Shown piece after piece: positions 1 to 10,214 of a stretch of DNA of 64,000 nt. The notes under the pieces are model-generated. The model saw nothing but the letters and a program-made list of their open reading frames with translations, made no database searches and had not been told where the DNA came from. Position 1 is the stretch's first letter; every line of letters starts with the position of its first letter. The stretch is from Schistocerca nitens (lineage: Eukaryota; Arthropoda; Insecta; Orthoptera; Acrididae): assembly GCF_023898315.1 (NCBI RefSeq), contig NC_064614.1, positions 499,612,109 to 499,676,108 of the forward strand, in the 5' to 3' direction. The translations under genes were made by a program, and so were the position numbers.

Positions 1-125
1 TGTAAGCAGGAGATCCCGGGTTGGAGTCCCGGTCGGGGCACACTTTTTCAGCTGTCCACATCGAGGTATAACAACAACACCTGTCGGCAGCTGTGGTTGT
101 CAGTTAGTAATCATTTATTCCAGGA
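1..125 (+). repeat. tRNA-derived SINE, 5' part cut by the window edge
   Basis: The first 43 bases look like the second half of a tRNA: a B-box-like GGTTGGAGTCCC (canonical GGTTCGANTCC with one change) followed by an acceptor-like GGTCGGGGCACA. A non-tRNA body follows, with the palindromic-looking segment around CAGCTG and TCGGCAGCTG. The start lies outside the window, so neither head nor target duplication can be judged. It belongs to a SINE group different from the others in this window. Confidence 0.5.
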
Positions 126-239
126 AAAAGCTGTACGGTCATCAACAGTAACAGTTCCTTCGAGAACAAGTTACTGTCTTCGTATATATAATCTCTCATA
201 CCTCTACTGGTCTGATAAATCACTCTATCTTGAAGTCAC

Positions 240-1860
240 AGTCTTCTTCTTCTTCCTTTCTTCCTAGGCTAAAGCCTGTTTCCTTCAGTACCTCTCACTC
301 TACTCAGAGGTTGTCGCTCCATCTTTTCCTTGGACGGCCAATATTTCTTTTACCAGCCAGTAATTTATTTCTTACGATTTTCACAATCTTCCGTTCATCC
401 ATCCCGTCTGTTTGCTCGTTCCATTCATGCTTTCTCTTAAGTACCCACCCATTAATGGAATCCACTTCACATCCTTCTCTAAACCTTTCACTTCTCTCTC
501 TCTATCTCGCAGTGTCTTCCCTGAAATCCTTCGCAGATTTTTCATTTCCGTGGTTCCCAAAAGTCTTTTTGTTTTTGATGTTTCTGGTCTTCTCTCAGCT
601 GTGTATGTCATAATTGGTCTCACAATTGTTTTACATATTCTAAAAATGGTTCAAATGGCTCTGAGCACTATGGGACTCAACGGCTGTGGTCATAAGTCCC
701 CTAGAACTTAGAACTACTTAAACCTAACTAACCTAAGGACAGCACACAACACCCAGCCATCACGAGGCAGAGAAAATCCCTGACCCCGCCGGGAATCGAA
801 CCCGGGAACCCGGGCGTGGGAAGCGAGAACGCTACCGCACTTACATATTCTAGCCTTGGCATCTTTTTGAATATGCTTTCTCTTCCAAATAATATCATTT
901 AAATACCCTGCCACTTTATTTGGTTTTGTTGCTTGTTCTCTACCTTCCTTTTTGACATTTCTGCGGCTATGATGTTCTTTACTAAGTTATTTAAGCTTGA
1001 TTACCTGTTGAATAATTTTGCTGTCCACTTCCAGTTGCATCTAATTGGTTCCACAGCTGTGATCATACGTTTGTTTGAGTGGATATGGCCATATCTATGT
1101 TTCTGACTGCCATGTTAAATATACGAAAATGGTTCTGCACGTATACCATCAGAACCTCATCGTCCGCGTAACAAAATGACTTTTATTTCTTCGTTTACCA
1201 TCTTAAAACAATTTCCAGCCAATTCCTTCTTTTTCACCCCGTTAGTGACTACATTAAAAAGTAGCAGGCTCAAAGAGTCACCTTGTCCAGTACCATTTTT
1301 AACTGCTATGCAGCTAATTAACCTGGAACCAATTTTCGCCTGGAGGTAGTTTTTTAAATAAATGTCTTCAATTGTTTTTATTAAGTTGGAAGGAATGCTC
1401 CGATTGTAGAGCAGGTTTACCACATCTGTTAATTAAATCCTATCGAAAGCCTTGTGCAAATCAATAATACAAAGATAAGGTGGTCTGTTGTATTCGATGG
1501 ACTTCTCTACAACCTGTCTAAGAATGAATACTACCTTTGTGCATGACCAATCGGATCTAAAATCTTACTGCTCAACTGCATGGGTTGTAATACTTTTTAT
1601 TTTATTGCCTATTACTTTTGTCATGAGTGTAAGATCTGAACTGAGTAGAGTTTGTATGGGTCTTTCTTATGTACTTTTTGGTACGTTGGAATTGTAATAC
1701 TAGTTCTCCATTCGCTTGGAATTTTATTACCAGTTATAACATAGTTAATCAACTTGGTTAATTGTTCAGTTATAGGTTATCCTCCATATTTTAGTAACTC
1801 ATTGGGGATCCTGTATTTACCTGGAGACTTCCTACTTTAAACAGAATCACATAAAATGTC
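240..1860 (-). pseudogene. Decayed RTE-like non-LTR retrotransposon RT, with a SINE inside
   Basis: Read on the minus strand from 1860 down to 240, separate frames give successive pieces of one RT. First comes a palm N-terminal segment (IPNELLKYGG, IPSEWRTSITIP, about 1850-1680), then LCIIDLHKAFDR (about 1440-1480), then GTGQGDSLS followed by LLFNVV (about 1240-1310). The C-terminal connection region follows (MTYTAERRPETSKTKRLL, then a GRPRKRW-like tail, 620-240). The order and direction fit a single element. Several stops and frameshifts make it inactive. A SINE at 643-840 splits the C-terminal part and is flanked by a 12-bp target duplication. The clade is inferred from motif style; a Jockey-group assignment is possible. 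Confidence 0.7.
643..840 (-). repeat. tRNA-derived SINE, group B (head truncated)
   Basis: The minus strand has a tRNA-like head with B box GGGTTCGATTCCC, a body containing TTAGGTTAGTTAGGTTTAAG, and a 3' end at CCATTTGAACCATTTTT. It is flanked by the 12-bp direct repeat TTACATATTCTA (631-642 and 841-852). Compared with the copy at 45402-45616, about 16 bases of the A-box end of the head are missing although the duplication is intact, so the copy was inserted in truncated form. Confidence 0.9.
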
Positions 1861-2051
1861 TGGAACTTTTTGGAAAGGCGAGTGAAATGTAACAGTCACC
1901 GCCTTAGAATCTGGTAGAGTTATGGGATCCAATCATCAATGAGTGGCATGCTAGATGAAACTTATGGACTCACTTCCTCGCCGAGCTGAGCCCATTATCA
2001 AGGCTGGACGCGGTGCTACGCAGTACAGTTTGCTTATTAGTCTAACCAGCT

Positions 2052-2253
2052 GCCGGACGAAGTGGCCGAGCGGTTCTAGGCGCTACAGTCTGGAGCCGCG
2101 CGATCGCTACGGTCGCAGGTTCGAATCCTGCCTCGGGCATGGATGTATGTGTTGTCCTTAGGTTAGTTAGGTTTAAGTAGTTCTAAGTTCTAGGGGACTG
2201 ATGACCTCAGCAGTTAAGTCCCATAGTGCTTAGAGCCATTTTAACCATTTTTT
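2052..2253 (+). repeat. tRNA-derived SINE, group A, full length
   Basis: The head carries A box TGGCCGAGCGG and B box GGTTCGAATCC and resembles a class II (Leu/Ser-like) tRNA. The body runs to CCATTTTAACCATTTTT. The 11-bp target duplication TCTAACCAGCT lies at 2041-2051 and 2254-2264. It does not encode protein; open frames across it are incidental. Confidence 0.92.
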
Positions 2254-2289
2254 TCTAACCAGCTACGATAACTAGGAGCGAGGTGTTAA

Positions 2290-2689
2290 GAGTGAGGTAA
2301 TGTGCTCAGCGAGAGAAGAGTTGCCTTGCGAGTGGTGGCGCCTGCGTGTGGCCAGGCAGGCGGGCAGCGGCCGCGGTGCGTGGCAGACGGCTGCGTGTAA
2401 CGGACCGCGCAAACCGGCTACTCTCGTTTTTCTCGCGGTTCCTGGAAGCGGGGACTTTCTACTGTCATCGCCCTGCCTCTGCCCCTGGCGCTGCCGTGCC
2501 GTACCGCACTGTGCTGGGCTGCAGACGTTCCCACACCCGCCGTGGCCGGCCGCGGCAGCAGGGGGGCGCTGCCCGCCGCTCTGTCCCACACCATCCCGAG
2601 GCTGCGCTGAAGGAGGCGTTTTGGGAGCGAAGCGATGCAATGCGGCTGCCCCGAGGGGCCCTAGCAGCTAACGGCAGGTCTATGTCAGC
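2290..2689. other. GC-rich, CpG-rich island of unknown role
   Basis: About 400 bp are strongly GC-rich with many CG dinucleotides, in contrast to the AT-rich surroundings. Frames are open on both strands mainly because stop codons are rare at this composition. I see no recognisable domain and no convincing pair of splice sites. It could be a promoter-type island, a non-coding exon or a GC-rich repeat. A group A SINE begins immediately after it. Confidence 0.4.
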
Positions 2690-2700
2690 GAAGCAACGGA

Positions 2701-2900
2701 GCCGGCCGCGGTGGTCTCGCGGTTCTAGGCGCGCAGTCCGGAACCGTGAGACTGCTACGGTCGCAGGTTCGAATCCTGCCTCGGGCATGGATGTGTGTGA
2801 CTTCCTTAGGTTGGTTAGGTTTAAGTAGTTCTAAGTTCTAGGGGACTTATGACCACAGCAGTTGAGTCCCATAGTGCTCAGAACCATTTGAACCATTTTT
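2701..2900 (+). repeat. tRNA-derived SINE, group A, variant head
   Basis: The head begins GCCGGCCGCGGTGGTCTCGC, so the A box differs from the usual TGGCCGAGCGG, while the B box GGTTCGAATCC is kept. The 11-bp target duplication GAAGCAACGGA lies at 2690-2700 and 2901-2911. The same variant head occurs at 26641, defining a subfamily. Confidence 0.92.
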
Positions 2901-3053
2901 GAAGCAACGGAACCACGAAAACTGGGAACTCCTACTTTAAGTTGCGCCTACCACTCCGCATTCGTCTAAAACTCCGCAAAACACAGCTCAGACTAAGAAA
3001 CACGGCCAAGCACTTAAGTGTCCACTAGATACATATTTAAACTGGTAACACAC

Positions 3054-3255
3054 GCCGGCCGGGGTGGCCGAGCGGTTCGAGGCGCTACAGTCTGGAACCG
3101 CGTGACTGCTGCGGTCGCAGGTTCGAATCCTGCCTCGGGCATGGATGTGTGTGATGTCCTTAGGTTAGTTAGGTTTAAGTAGTTCTAAGTTCTAGGGGAC
3201 TGATGACCTGAGATGTTAAGTCCCATAGCGGTCAGAGCCATTTGAACCATTTTTG
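3054..3255 (+). repeat. tRNA-derived SINE, group A, full length
   Basis: It has A box TGGCCGAGCGG, B box GGTTCGAATCC, the standard body and the 3' CCATTTGAACCATTTTT. No exact target duplication is visible (GTAACACAC against GGAACACTC is only suggestive). It directly precedes an RT remnant on the same strand. Confidence 0.88.
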
Positions 3256-3830
3256 GGAACACTCTAGACAGAGACGTTAAACAAAGTAAGTGACTGTAGA
3301 AGGATACGAGTTGACTTAGACAAAATTTATAGTTGGTGTGATGAATAACAGGTAACGCTAATTGTACAGCATTAATAGTGTCGTGCTGTACACAGTCAGG
3401 TCGTTCAAGTATCTGTGCATAAAGTTGCAAAGCGATTTGAAATGGATCGAGCATGTGGGGATTTTGGTAAGGAAGGCGAATGATCGACTTTGGTTTATTA
3501 GGAGAATTCTAGAAAATTGTGGTGCATCTGCAAAGAACAACGCATATAGGATGCTAGTGCGACCTATTCCTGACTACTGCTCAAGGTTTTAGGATCCGTA
3601 CCAAGTCGGATTGAAGGAAGACCTCAAGGCAATTCAGAGACGGGCTGCTAGATTTCTTACTTGTAGGTTCACGCAAGTGTTACGGAGATGTTTCGGGAAC
3701 CCAAACGGAAGGCGACGTTCCTTTCAAGGAGAACCGGAATTTGAAGCTGACTGCAGAAAGATTCTGTTGCTTCCAACACTGTTGCACTTAAGGACCACGA
3801 AGATAAGATACGGAGGCTTCTAGACACTCG
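3256..3830 (+). pseudogene. L2/CR1-like RT remnant, C-terminal part
   Basis: Plus-strand frames give FKYLCIKLQSDLKWIEHV, then FIRRILENCGASAKNNAYR, then VRPIPDYCS and a DPYQVGL-like segment, then LKAIQRRAARFLT. These align in order with the intact RT ORF at 12957-14711 (VKYLGVTIRSDLKW, FIGRILRKCD, VRPILEYCSSVWDPYQVGL, IQRKAARFV). Only the thumb/connection part survives; the YADD region is absent. Stops and frame changes make it non-functional. Confidence 0.72.
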
Positions 3831-4088
3831 TTTCTCCGTCGTTGTATTTGCTAGTGGAACAGGGATTATCGATGTAAATGCATATGAACATGTAAGGAAA
3901 AGACAAACATTAGCACGTGCAGTTCAAGGTAGACTTGAAGAGTGTAGCAATAGTACAGCAATCCATACATACAAAACCTTTATTCGGGCAATTCTAGAGT
4001 ACGGGGCACCAGCTCTAGCGGGTATGACACGCACCATAGCCAACAAAATGTATTGTACCAATAAGACGCTCCTGAGAAGCTTCATGAG

Positions 4089-4456
4089 AATTTTCCTGGC
4101 AGATTAAAACTGTGTGCCCGACCGAGACTCGAACTCGGGACCTTTGCCTTTCGCGGGCAAGTGCTCTACCATCTGAGCTACCGAAGCACGACTCACGCCC
4201 GGTACTCACAGCTTTACTTCTGCCAGTACCTCTTCTCCTACCTTCTGTAAAGTTTGGAAGGTAGGAGACGAGGTACTGGCAGAAGTAAAGCTGTGAGTAC
4301 CGGGCGTGAGTCGTGCTTCGGTAGCTCAGATGGGAGAGCACTTGCCCGCGAAAGGCAAAGGTCCCGAGTTCGAGTCTCGGTCGGGCACACAGTTTTAATC
4401 TGCCAAGAAGTTTCATATCAGCGCACACTCCGCTGCAGAGTGAAAACCTCATTCTG
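4089..4456. mobile_element. Palindromic tRNA-like element with target duplication
   Basis: Two near-identical arms (about 4095-4245 and 4257-4407) are reverse complements separated by an 11-nt loop. Each arm carries a tRNA-like unit with A box TAGCTCAGATGG and B box GAGTTCGAGTCTC. A single-copy tail (4408-4456) follows. The whole is flanked by the 13-bp repeat GAAGCTTCATGAG (4076-4088 and 4457-4469), showing it inserted as a unit. Related non-palindromic copies lie at 6303 and 15313. The head-to-head arrangement may come from template switching during reverse transcription (inference). Confidence 0.8.
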
Positions 4457-4643
4457 GAAGCTTCATGAGGTTGAACAACACTACACTGAGGGAAGAAGTG
4501 TTGAAGCAGCAATAGTGATCTCATTACAAACACGGTTAACCAAGCTCGGGGCAAAATACAGCAAGCGCACCCTAGAAAATAGGCCGTATTTAGGATACTT
4601 ACTATCGCACAAACCAACAAAGACCGAGAAGCCAAATACAAGT

Positions 4644-4847
4644 TCAAAAATGGTTCAAATGGCTCTGAGCACTATGGGACTCAACTGCTGAGGTCATTAG
4701 TCCCCTAGAACTTAGAACTAGTTAAACCTAACTAACCTAAGGACATCACAAACATCCATGCCCGAGGCAGGATTCGAACCTGCGACCGTAGCGGTCTTGC
4801 GGTTCCAGACTGCAGCGCCTTTAACCGCACGGCCACTTCGGCCGGCT
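4644..4847 (-). repeat. tRNA-derived SINE, group A
   Basis: This is a full-length copy on the minus strand with both tRNA boxes. The 12-bp target duplication CCAAATACAAGT lies at 4632-4643 and 4848-4859. It is inserted in the RT remnant 3835-4960. Confidence 0.92.
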
Positions 4848-4959
4848 CCAAATACAAGTACACGCGCCCAAACAGAACTATAACACAAAACATTACAAAA
4901 ATCTTCCTAGAATTAACGCTAATAATACTGCCCCTAACTTAAAACGAAGAAACATCACC

Positions 4960-5400
4960 GTAAAACAACGAAATCTGCAAAACAACAGGAAGCACAACAA
5001 CAAGACACCATCCACAACGAAGAGGAAACGAAATCCCAACTAAGGAAACAAACTGTGTAGTAAACAGCCACTGCATATTGTAGTGGGATATGTAAAATGT
5101 AAAAACTAAATATAGGTTCACAGATAATAAGCAAAATCTTTTACTAATATTCTATAAATTTCAAACAAAATGTATATGTAAACAATACAAACATAAAATC
5201 CGTAAATAAATATATGTAAAACTACATGTCTGACTAGAACATTTTGGTCTCAAGCAACCCACCCTCTTCCCATCACGGATTGGGAATGAAAAGATTTAAA
5301 ATATAAAAAAATGAAGAAAAGAATCTGGCTCCGATAGTTTTGAGGCGGAGCTTTAGCGAAGGTGAAAAACAATAAATCGGTGAGTTAGCTACCGACATCA
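4960..5400. other. AT-rich unassigned sequence
   Basis: A-rich sequence with no recognisable gene, transposase or RNA motif. It may be the tail of the preceding RT remnant. Confidence 0.3.
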
Positions 5401-5846
5401 AAATCAAAACCTCAAATCGCAGCAACAGTGTTGCCAGCCACATATCTCGGGCGGTCGACGGACGTTCCTGTGTCCCGAATTATCTCAGCCAGGGCCAGCT
5501 TAAGGCCCGAGCGACACAGCGGCCGCCTGGGGTGCCAAGTTAAGTCAGATATGCCCCTAGTTCAAGATTTGCGCACAACTTGTATCATAATTAGTGGCGG
5601 AAACAACCCGTATCCGCGCTCAATAGATTTAAATTTAGTTTTAAATGTCTTAGAAGGAGCCCAAGGAACGTCAATTTATGTGGGAGGGAACAAAGGGGGC
5701 GAGAAGGCGCCAAATGATATGTCGCTTATGTGGAAAAATGGAGGGCACCAAATCATATGTCGTTTGCTTGGAAAAATGTCCTCAAACCGGCCCACCACAA
5801 AGAAATCCCGCTGTTTGCATATGACGACCATGGGCAGTCGTAAAGT

Positions 5847-6275
5847 TTTAATTATTACCTCGAAAAAATTAAGTTGCGATATTTTTTGTTTGTTTGTTTG
5901 CAGGTGCACGTCTGCAGTCGTGGTACACATTGATACCCCCGCGCCATATTACCGTAGCACGTCACTAGAGGAGCCAAACAAAATGTCGCAGGTCGCTAAT
6001 AAAGCAGACTAGCGTCCGGTAATTCGCTTTGTGGTAAAGAAGTCATCCGGGTTAGCCTAACACCGCTGCAGCATTTCCCTTATGTCAAAAACGAAATACC
6101 GCACGAGACTCCAATTTGTTGTAATGGGCTGTGCCATTTTATTTTGATCCTTCAGAGGCGTACTACGGTAATATGGCGCGGGGATTTCAATGCGTGTCAG
6201 GACTGTAGACATGCACTTGCATACCGATAAAAAATTAATTACTTATTTAAATTTTCTCGTCATAATTAAAATTTT
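5847..6275. repeat. Foldback repeat with about 140-bp imperfect inverted arms
   Basis: The arm 5847-5985 (containing CCCGCGCCATATTACCGTAG) and the arm 6133-6275 (containing CTACGGTAATATGGCGCGGG) are imperfect reverse complements around a spacer of about 150 bp. A third related arm occurs at 59755-59880. Sequence upstream (5400-5847) may belong to the same element but shows no coding motif. MITE-like; no family assigned. Confidence 0.6.
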
Positions 6276-6302
6276 TATGACTACCCTTTTCACTTGAAAC
6301 GT

Positions 6303-6732
6303 CCTGGCAGATTAGAACTGTGTACCGGAACGAGACTCGAACTCGGGACCTTTGCCTTTCGCAGGAAAGTGCTCTACCACCTGAGCTACCCAAGCACGAC
6401 TCACGCCCCGTCCTAACAACTTTTCTTCCGCCAGTACCTCGTCTCCTAATTTCCAAACTTCACAGAAGCTCTCCTGCGAACCTTGCAGAATTAGCACTCC
6501 CTAGAAGAAAGGATATTGCGGAGACATGGCTTAGCCACAGCCTAGGGGATGTTTCCAGAATGAGATTTTCACTCTGCAGCAGAGTTAGCGCTGATATGAA
6601 ACTTCCTGGCAGATTAAAACTGTGTTCCGGAACGAGAATCTAACTCTGGACCTCGTTCTGGAACACAGTTTTAATCTGCCAGGAAGTTTCATATCAGCGC
6701 TCACTCTGCTGCAGAGTGAAAATCTCATTCTG
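6303..6732 (-). mobile_element. tRNA-like composite repeat with inverted terminal half
   Basis: It starts with the minus-strand tRNA-like unit (B box GAGTTCGAGTCTCG), continues through a unique body, then a segment (about 6553-6640) that is repeated in inverse orientation at 6651-6737. Short flanking repeats GAAACGT (6296-6302 and 6733-6739) may be target duplications. It belongs to the same family as 4089-4456, but here the other end is palindromic. Confidence 0.65.
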
Positions 6733-6744
6733 GAAACGTTACAT

Positions 6745-7890
6745 ACGACCATTCGCTTCTGAAGGATAGGTACATATCAATAAATCGATAACAATTCTCC
6801 AAACATTCGAAATGTAGAAGTGATGGTAATACCAACATTTTATCAGTATTTCCCTCAGTTTCCACTCTGCAAGATGGTAAAGTGCAAACAAGTCACAAAT
6901 TGGAAATAAAACTAAGTACTACTGAAAAATTACATTCAGAGTTTGATGAACGGCTTTACGTTTGTGTTCGCAATAGGATCCTATAGAACAACTCTGAAGC
7001 TTCAGACTTTGACTTCAGTTGCGACACCGCCACCTCTGTTACATAAGTTCATGGGCGGTACATCGAATAAGTTAAGAAAATGGTCTCCTATTCGGAGGAA
7101 ATAAGATTCAGTTTCCCGTTCAACCATTATAGTCCAAACTATTGGACTCGGTAAAACGCGCAAGCTATAGAATTGCCCCCCCCCCCCCCTCCAATAACTC
7201 TCCGTCATGGAAGATAGGGTAAGCCGAGGGTTGCACCGCGGCCTGCTGTAATGTTTATCAATACTTACAGGGAACAATGTGACACTAAGCGAGACAAAAT
7301 CCAAGTTTGCCATTTCGATAGAGTTGGTTCAAAACCTTCACTTCACAAGGCCAGTAAAAATGCCTATCCATTCTTTATCGTACAACATCTGCCTAAAATC
7401 TGCCAACATCTGCCTAAAATTGATCCCCACCCTACACATACTTCTCTTTCCAGAATCCATTCTCACCCGCATCATTGTCTCACCAGATCACGACTATCAA
7501 AGAAGCCTCTTGCGTCTACGTCCAGCCCCCCCGCCCCCAACCTTATTCTCGGCTAGCGGTTAGCCTCGTGATGGTCAGCACTCGCTCCTTCCCCGAGCTC
7601 ACTACCAACGTCGTATGACTTCGTCCACAAACCACAAGCGGGAAAGGAAAGCCGCGCATATTCTCACCCGCTTACTGATGATGAAGACTGGTTCCTCCCC
7701 CCCACCCATTCTATAAAGTAAACCTGATTCGACTCACTAACGGTGTTCCGGGTGTTGGAATTGTTATGCTGCCGACCTTCGTACAGTTAAATGTTGAAAA
7801 AATCGACTTTCTGTAAATGTAGAGTGTATTGACGTATTATACACTCCGTTTTATTTCTTTGAGTCACGATCAAAAAGACTCATTCCCCGT
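6745..7890. other. Unassigned sequence with a 14-nt C run
   Basis: No coding motif or repeat family recognised. A homopolymer of 14 C lies at 7176-7189. Short open frames here have no recognisable homology. Confidence 0.3.
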
Positions 7891-7898
7891 TTCGGTCA

Positions 7899-8045
7899 AA
7901 AAATGGTTCAAATGGCTCTGGGCACTATGGGACTCTACATCTTAGGTCATAAGTCCCCTAGAACTTAGAACTACTTAAACCTAACTAACCTAAGGACATC
8001 ACACACACCCATGCCCGAGGCAGGATTCGAACCTGCGACCGTAGC
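7899..8045 (-). repeat. tRNA-derived SINE, group A, 5'-truncated
   Basis: The body and the B-box part of the head are present; the copy stops just beyond the B box, so the A box is missing. It is still flanked by the 10-bp direct repeat GTTTCGGTCA (7889-7898 and 8046-8055). The truncation therefore happened at insertion, as in incomplete target-primed reverse transcription. Confidence 0.88.
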
Positions 8046-8055
8046 GTTTCGGTCA

Positions 8056-8785
8056 TTCAATGGCCACTTTCAGTGTTCATGCGTCGTAGACGATATAAGA
8101 AGAACAACTGCCCACGATATGTGTTGTTGCACTATGTTGTTCGCGGTTTTCTTAACATACGCACTGCACCCTCCCTGAATTTAACCCATATATCTAACTT
8201 CCCAATCGCGTTCCCATCTATTAACTTCACGTGTTAGCATTCGACATTTAAATTAAGTGACAGACTCCAGAGATTTCCTGCTAATTATGTAACCACAAAC
8301 CATCGGGTCGTTTTTCTGGTTTATGGCGGTTATACTGCGTTTATCCACATACAAAAACAGCTGCTATTCAGTGTCCAAGTGGAAATGCCGTATACGCCGT
8401 TCTGCATTTCTTCACGATAGCTGAGCGACAATATTTCCCTTTAGACAGTAGCATCGTCGAGGCTGATGACAACATAGACAAACTTAATTCGCTTCCCAGT
8501 GAGACATCCGATGTTACTTTCATTTCTCATGAGCATTAGCTGTCCATTTTATAATCTTCTATGTTCTGTTAGTTCAAAACGAATATTTGAACCAATCACA
8601 TAACCCAGAAGATAGTACATATGATCACGTCTTCGTTATAATACGACGATGTGAGGCAATGTCAAGCTACTGTAGAAAATTACAAGAATATGGAATATTT
8701 GCAACATCTGTGCGAAAAGGAAGATATAACTCAAACAAATGGTGTTTCCTGAACGGGTGCTAGTTCCTCGAAATATACACCCTTG
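8056..8785. other. Unassigned sequence
   Basis: I see no gene, RNA or repeat signature in this stretch. Confidence 0.3.
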
Positions 8786-8787
8786 TA

Positions 8788-10209
8788 CACTCCTGGAAAT
8801 TGAAATAAGAACACCGTGAATTCATTGTCCCAGGAAGGGGAAACTTTATTGACACATTCCTGGGGTCAGATACATCACATGATCACACTGACAGAACCAC
8901 AGGCACATAGACACAGGCAACAGAGCATGCACAATGTCGGCACTAGTACAGTGTATATCCACCTTTCGCAGCAATACAGGCTGCTATTCTCCCATGGAGA
9001 CGATCGTAGAGATGCTGGATGTAGTCCTGTGGAACGGCTTGCCATGCCATTTCCACCTGGCGCCTCAGTTGGACCAGCGTTCGTGCTGGACGTGCAGACC
9101 GCGTGAGACGACGCTTCATCCAGTCCCAAACATGCTCAATGGGGGACAGAACCGGAGATCTTGCTGGCCAGGGTACTTGACTTACACCTTCTAGAGCACG
9201 TTGGGTGGCACGGGATACATGCGGTCGTGCATTGTCCTGTTGGAACAGCAAGTTCCCTTGCCGGTCTAGGAATGGTAGAACGATGGGTTCGATGACGGTT
9301 TGGATGTACCGTGCACTATTCAGTGTCCCCTCGACGATCACCAGTGGTGTACGGCCAGTGTAGGAGATCGCTCCCCACACCATGATGCCGGGTGTTGGCC
9401 CTTTGTGCCTCGGTCGTATGCAGTCCTGATTGTGGCGCTCACCTGCACGGCGCCAAACACGCATACGACCATCATTGGCACCAAGGCAGAAGCGACTCTC
9501 ATCGCTGAAGACGACACGTCTCCATTCGTCCCTCCATTCACGCCTGTCGCGACACCACTGGAGGCGGGCTGGACGATGTTGGGGCGTGAGCGGAAGACGG
9601 CCTAACGGTGTGCGGGACCGTAGCCCAGCTTCATCTAGACGGTTGCGAATGGTCCTCGCCGATACCCCAGGAGCAACAGTGTCCCTAATTTGCTGGGAAG
9701 TGGCGGTGCGGTCCCCTACGGCACTGCGTAGGATCCTACGGTCTTGGCGTGCATCCGTGCGTCGCTGCGGTCCGGTCCCAGGTCGACGGGCACGTGCACC
9801 TTCCGCCGACCACTGGCGACAACATCGATGTACTGTGGAGACCTCACGCCCCACGTGTTGAGCAATTCGGCGGTACGTCCACCCGGCCTCCCGCATGCCC
9901 ACTATACGCCCTCGCTCAAAGTCCGTCAACTGCACATACGGTTCACGTCCACGCTGTCGCGGCATGCTACCAGTGTTAAAGACTGCGATGGAGCTCCGTA
10001 TGCCACGGCAAACTGGCTGACACTGACGGCGGCGGTGCACAAATGCTGCGCAGCTAGCGCCATTCGACGGCCAACACCGCGGTTCCTGGTGTGTCCGCTG
10101 TGCCGTGCGTGTGATCATTGCTTGTACAGCCCTCTCGCAGTGTCCGGAGCAAGTATGGTGGGTCTGACACACCGGTGTCAATGTGTTCTTTTTTCCATTT
10201 CCAGGAGTG
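8788..10209 (-). mobile_element. Tc1-like transposon, full length (copy 1)
   Basis: A 1422-bp unit lies between TA dinucleotides (8786-8787 and 10210-10211). The terminal inverted repeats begin CACTCCTGGAAAT and match over about 27 bp with two mismatches. It contains one uninterrupted transposase frame on the minus strand. A second copy of exactly the same length lies at 62170-63591. The structure is that of a potentially autonomous element. Confidence 0.93.
8943..9965 (-). CDS. Tc1-like transposase, open frame
   Basis: It encodes 340 residues, a usual length for Tc1-type transposases. The start is placed at MPRQRGREPYVQL because the frame upstream of it (to 10223) runs through the terminal repeat and into flanking DNA. 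Residues about 10-60 form a helix-turn-helix (GWTYRRIAQHVGREVSTV), followed by a second DNA-binding half (SARTIRN). The DDE catalytic domain shows VVFSDESRF (first Asp), LLFQQDNARPHVS (second Asp) and SPIEHVWDWM (Glu). I count 32 residues between the second Asp and the Glu, not the 34 typical of Tc1. All three acidic residues are present. The protein would act in the nucleus, cutting at the inverted repeats and inserting at TA. Confidence 0.93.
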   Translation of the reverse strand: MPRQRGREPYVQLTDFERGRIVGMREAGWTYRRIAQHVGREVSTVHRCCRQWSAEGARARRPGTGPQRRTDARQDRRILRSAVGDRTATSQQIRDTVAPGVSARTIRNRLDEAGLRSRTPLGRLPLTPQHRPARLQWCRDRREWRDEWRRVVFSDESRFCLGANDGRMRVWRRAGERHNQDCIRPRHKGPTPGIMVWGAISYTGRTPLVIVEGTLNSARYIQTVIEPIVLPFLDRQGNLLFQQDNARPHVSRATQRALEGVSQVPWPARSPVLSPIEHVWDWMKRRLTRSARPARTLVQLRRQVEMAWQAVPQDYIQHLYDRLHGRIAACIAAKGGYTLY

Positions 10210-10214
10210 TATAT

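Larger units (their letters stand above)
3835..4960 (+). pseudogene. Jockey-group-like RT C-terminal remnant with two nested insertions
   Basis: Frames on the plus strand give TFIRAILEYGAPALAG, a basic segment, then LTKLGAKYSKRTLENRPYLG and YLLSHKPTKTEK. This is the style of the post-RT region of Jockey-type ORF2 proteins. The sequence is interrupted twice: by the palindromic element at 4089-4456 (13-bp duplication) and by a SINE at 4644-4847 (12-bp duplication). Removing both lets the remnant read continuously across the joins. The clade is uncertain. Confidence 0.6.

Noticed and set aside
2272..2828. Long overlapping open frames on both strands in the GC-rich island at 2.3-2.8 kb
   Set aside because: High GC removes stop codons in all frames; no domain, start context or splice pair supports a protein, and the last part is a SINE.
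4321..4388. Possible functional tRNA gene
   Set aside because: It has A and B boxes, but lies in a repeated palindromic element, exists in several diverged copies here, and the anticodon loop lacks the conserved U33.
5428..6012. 194-codon open frame in the foldback region
   Set aside because: It crosses an inverted-repeat arm, has no recognisable domain and no coding-like conservation with the second arm.
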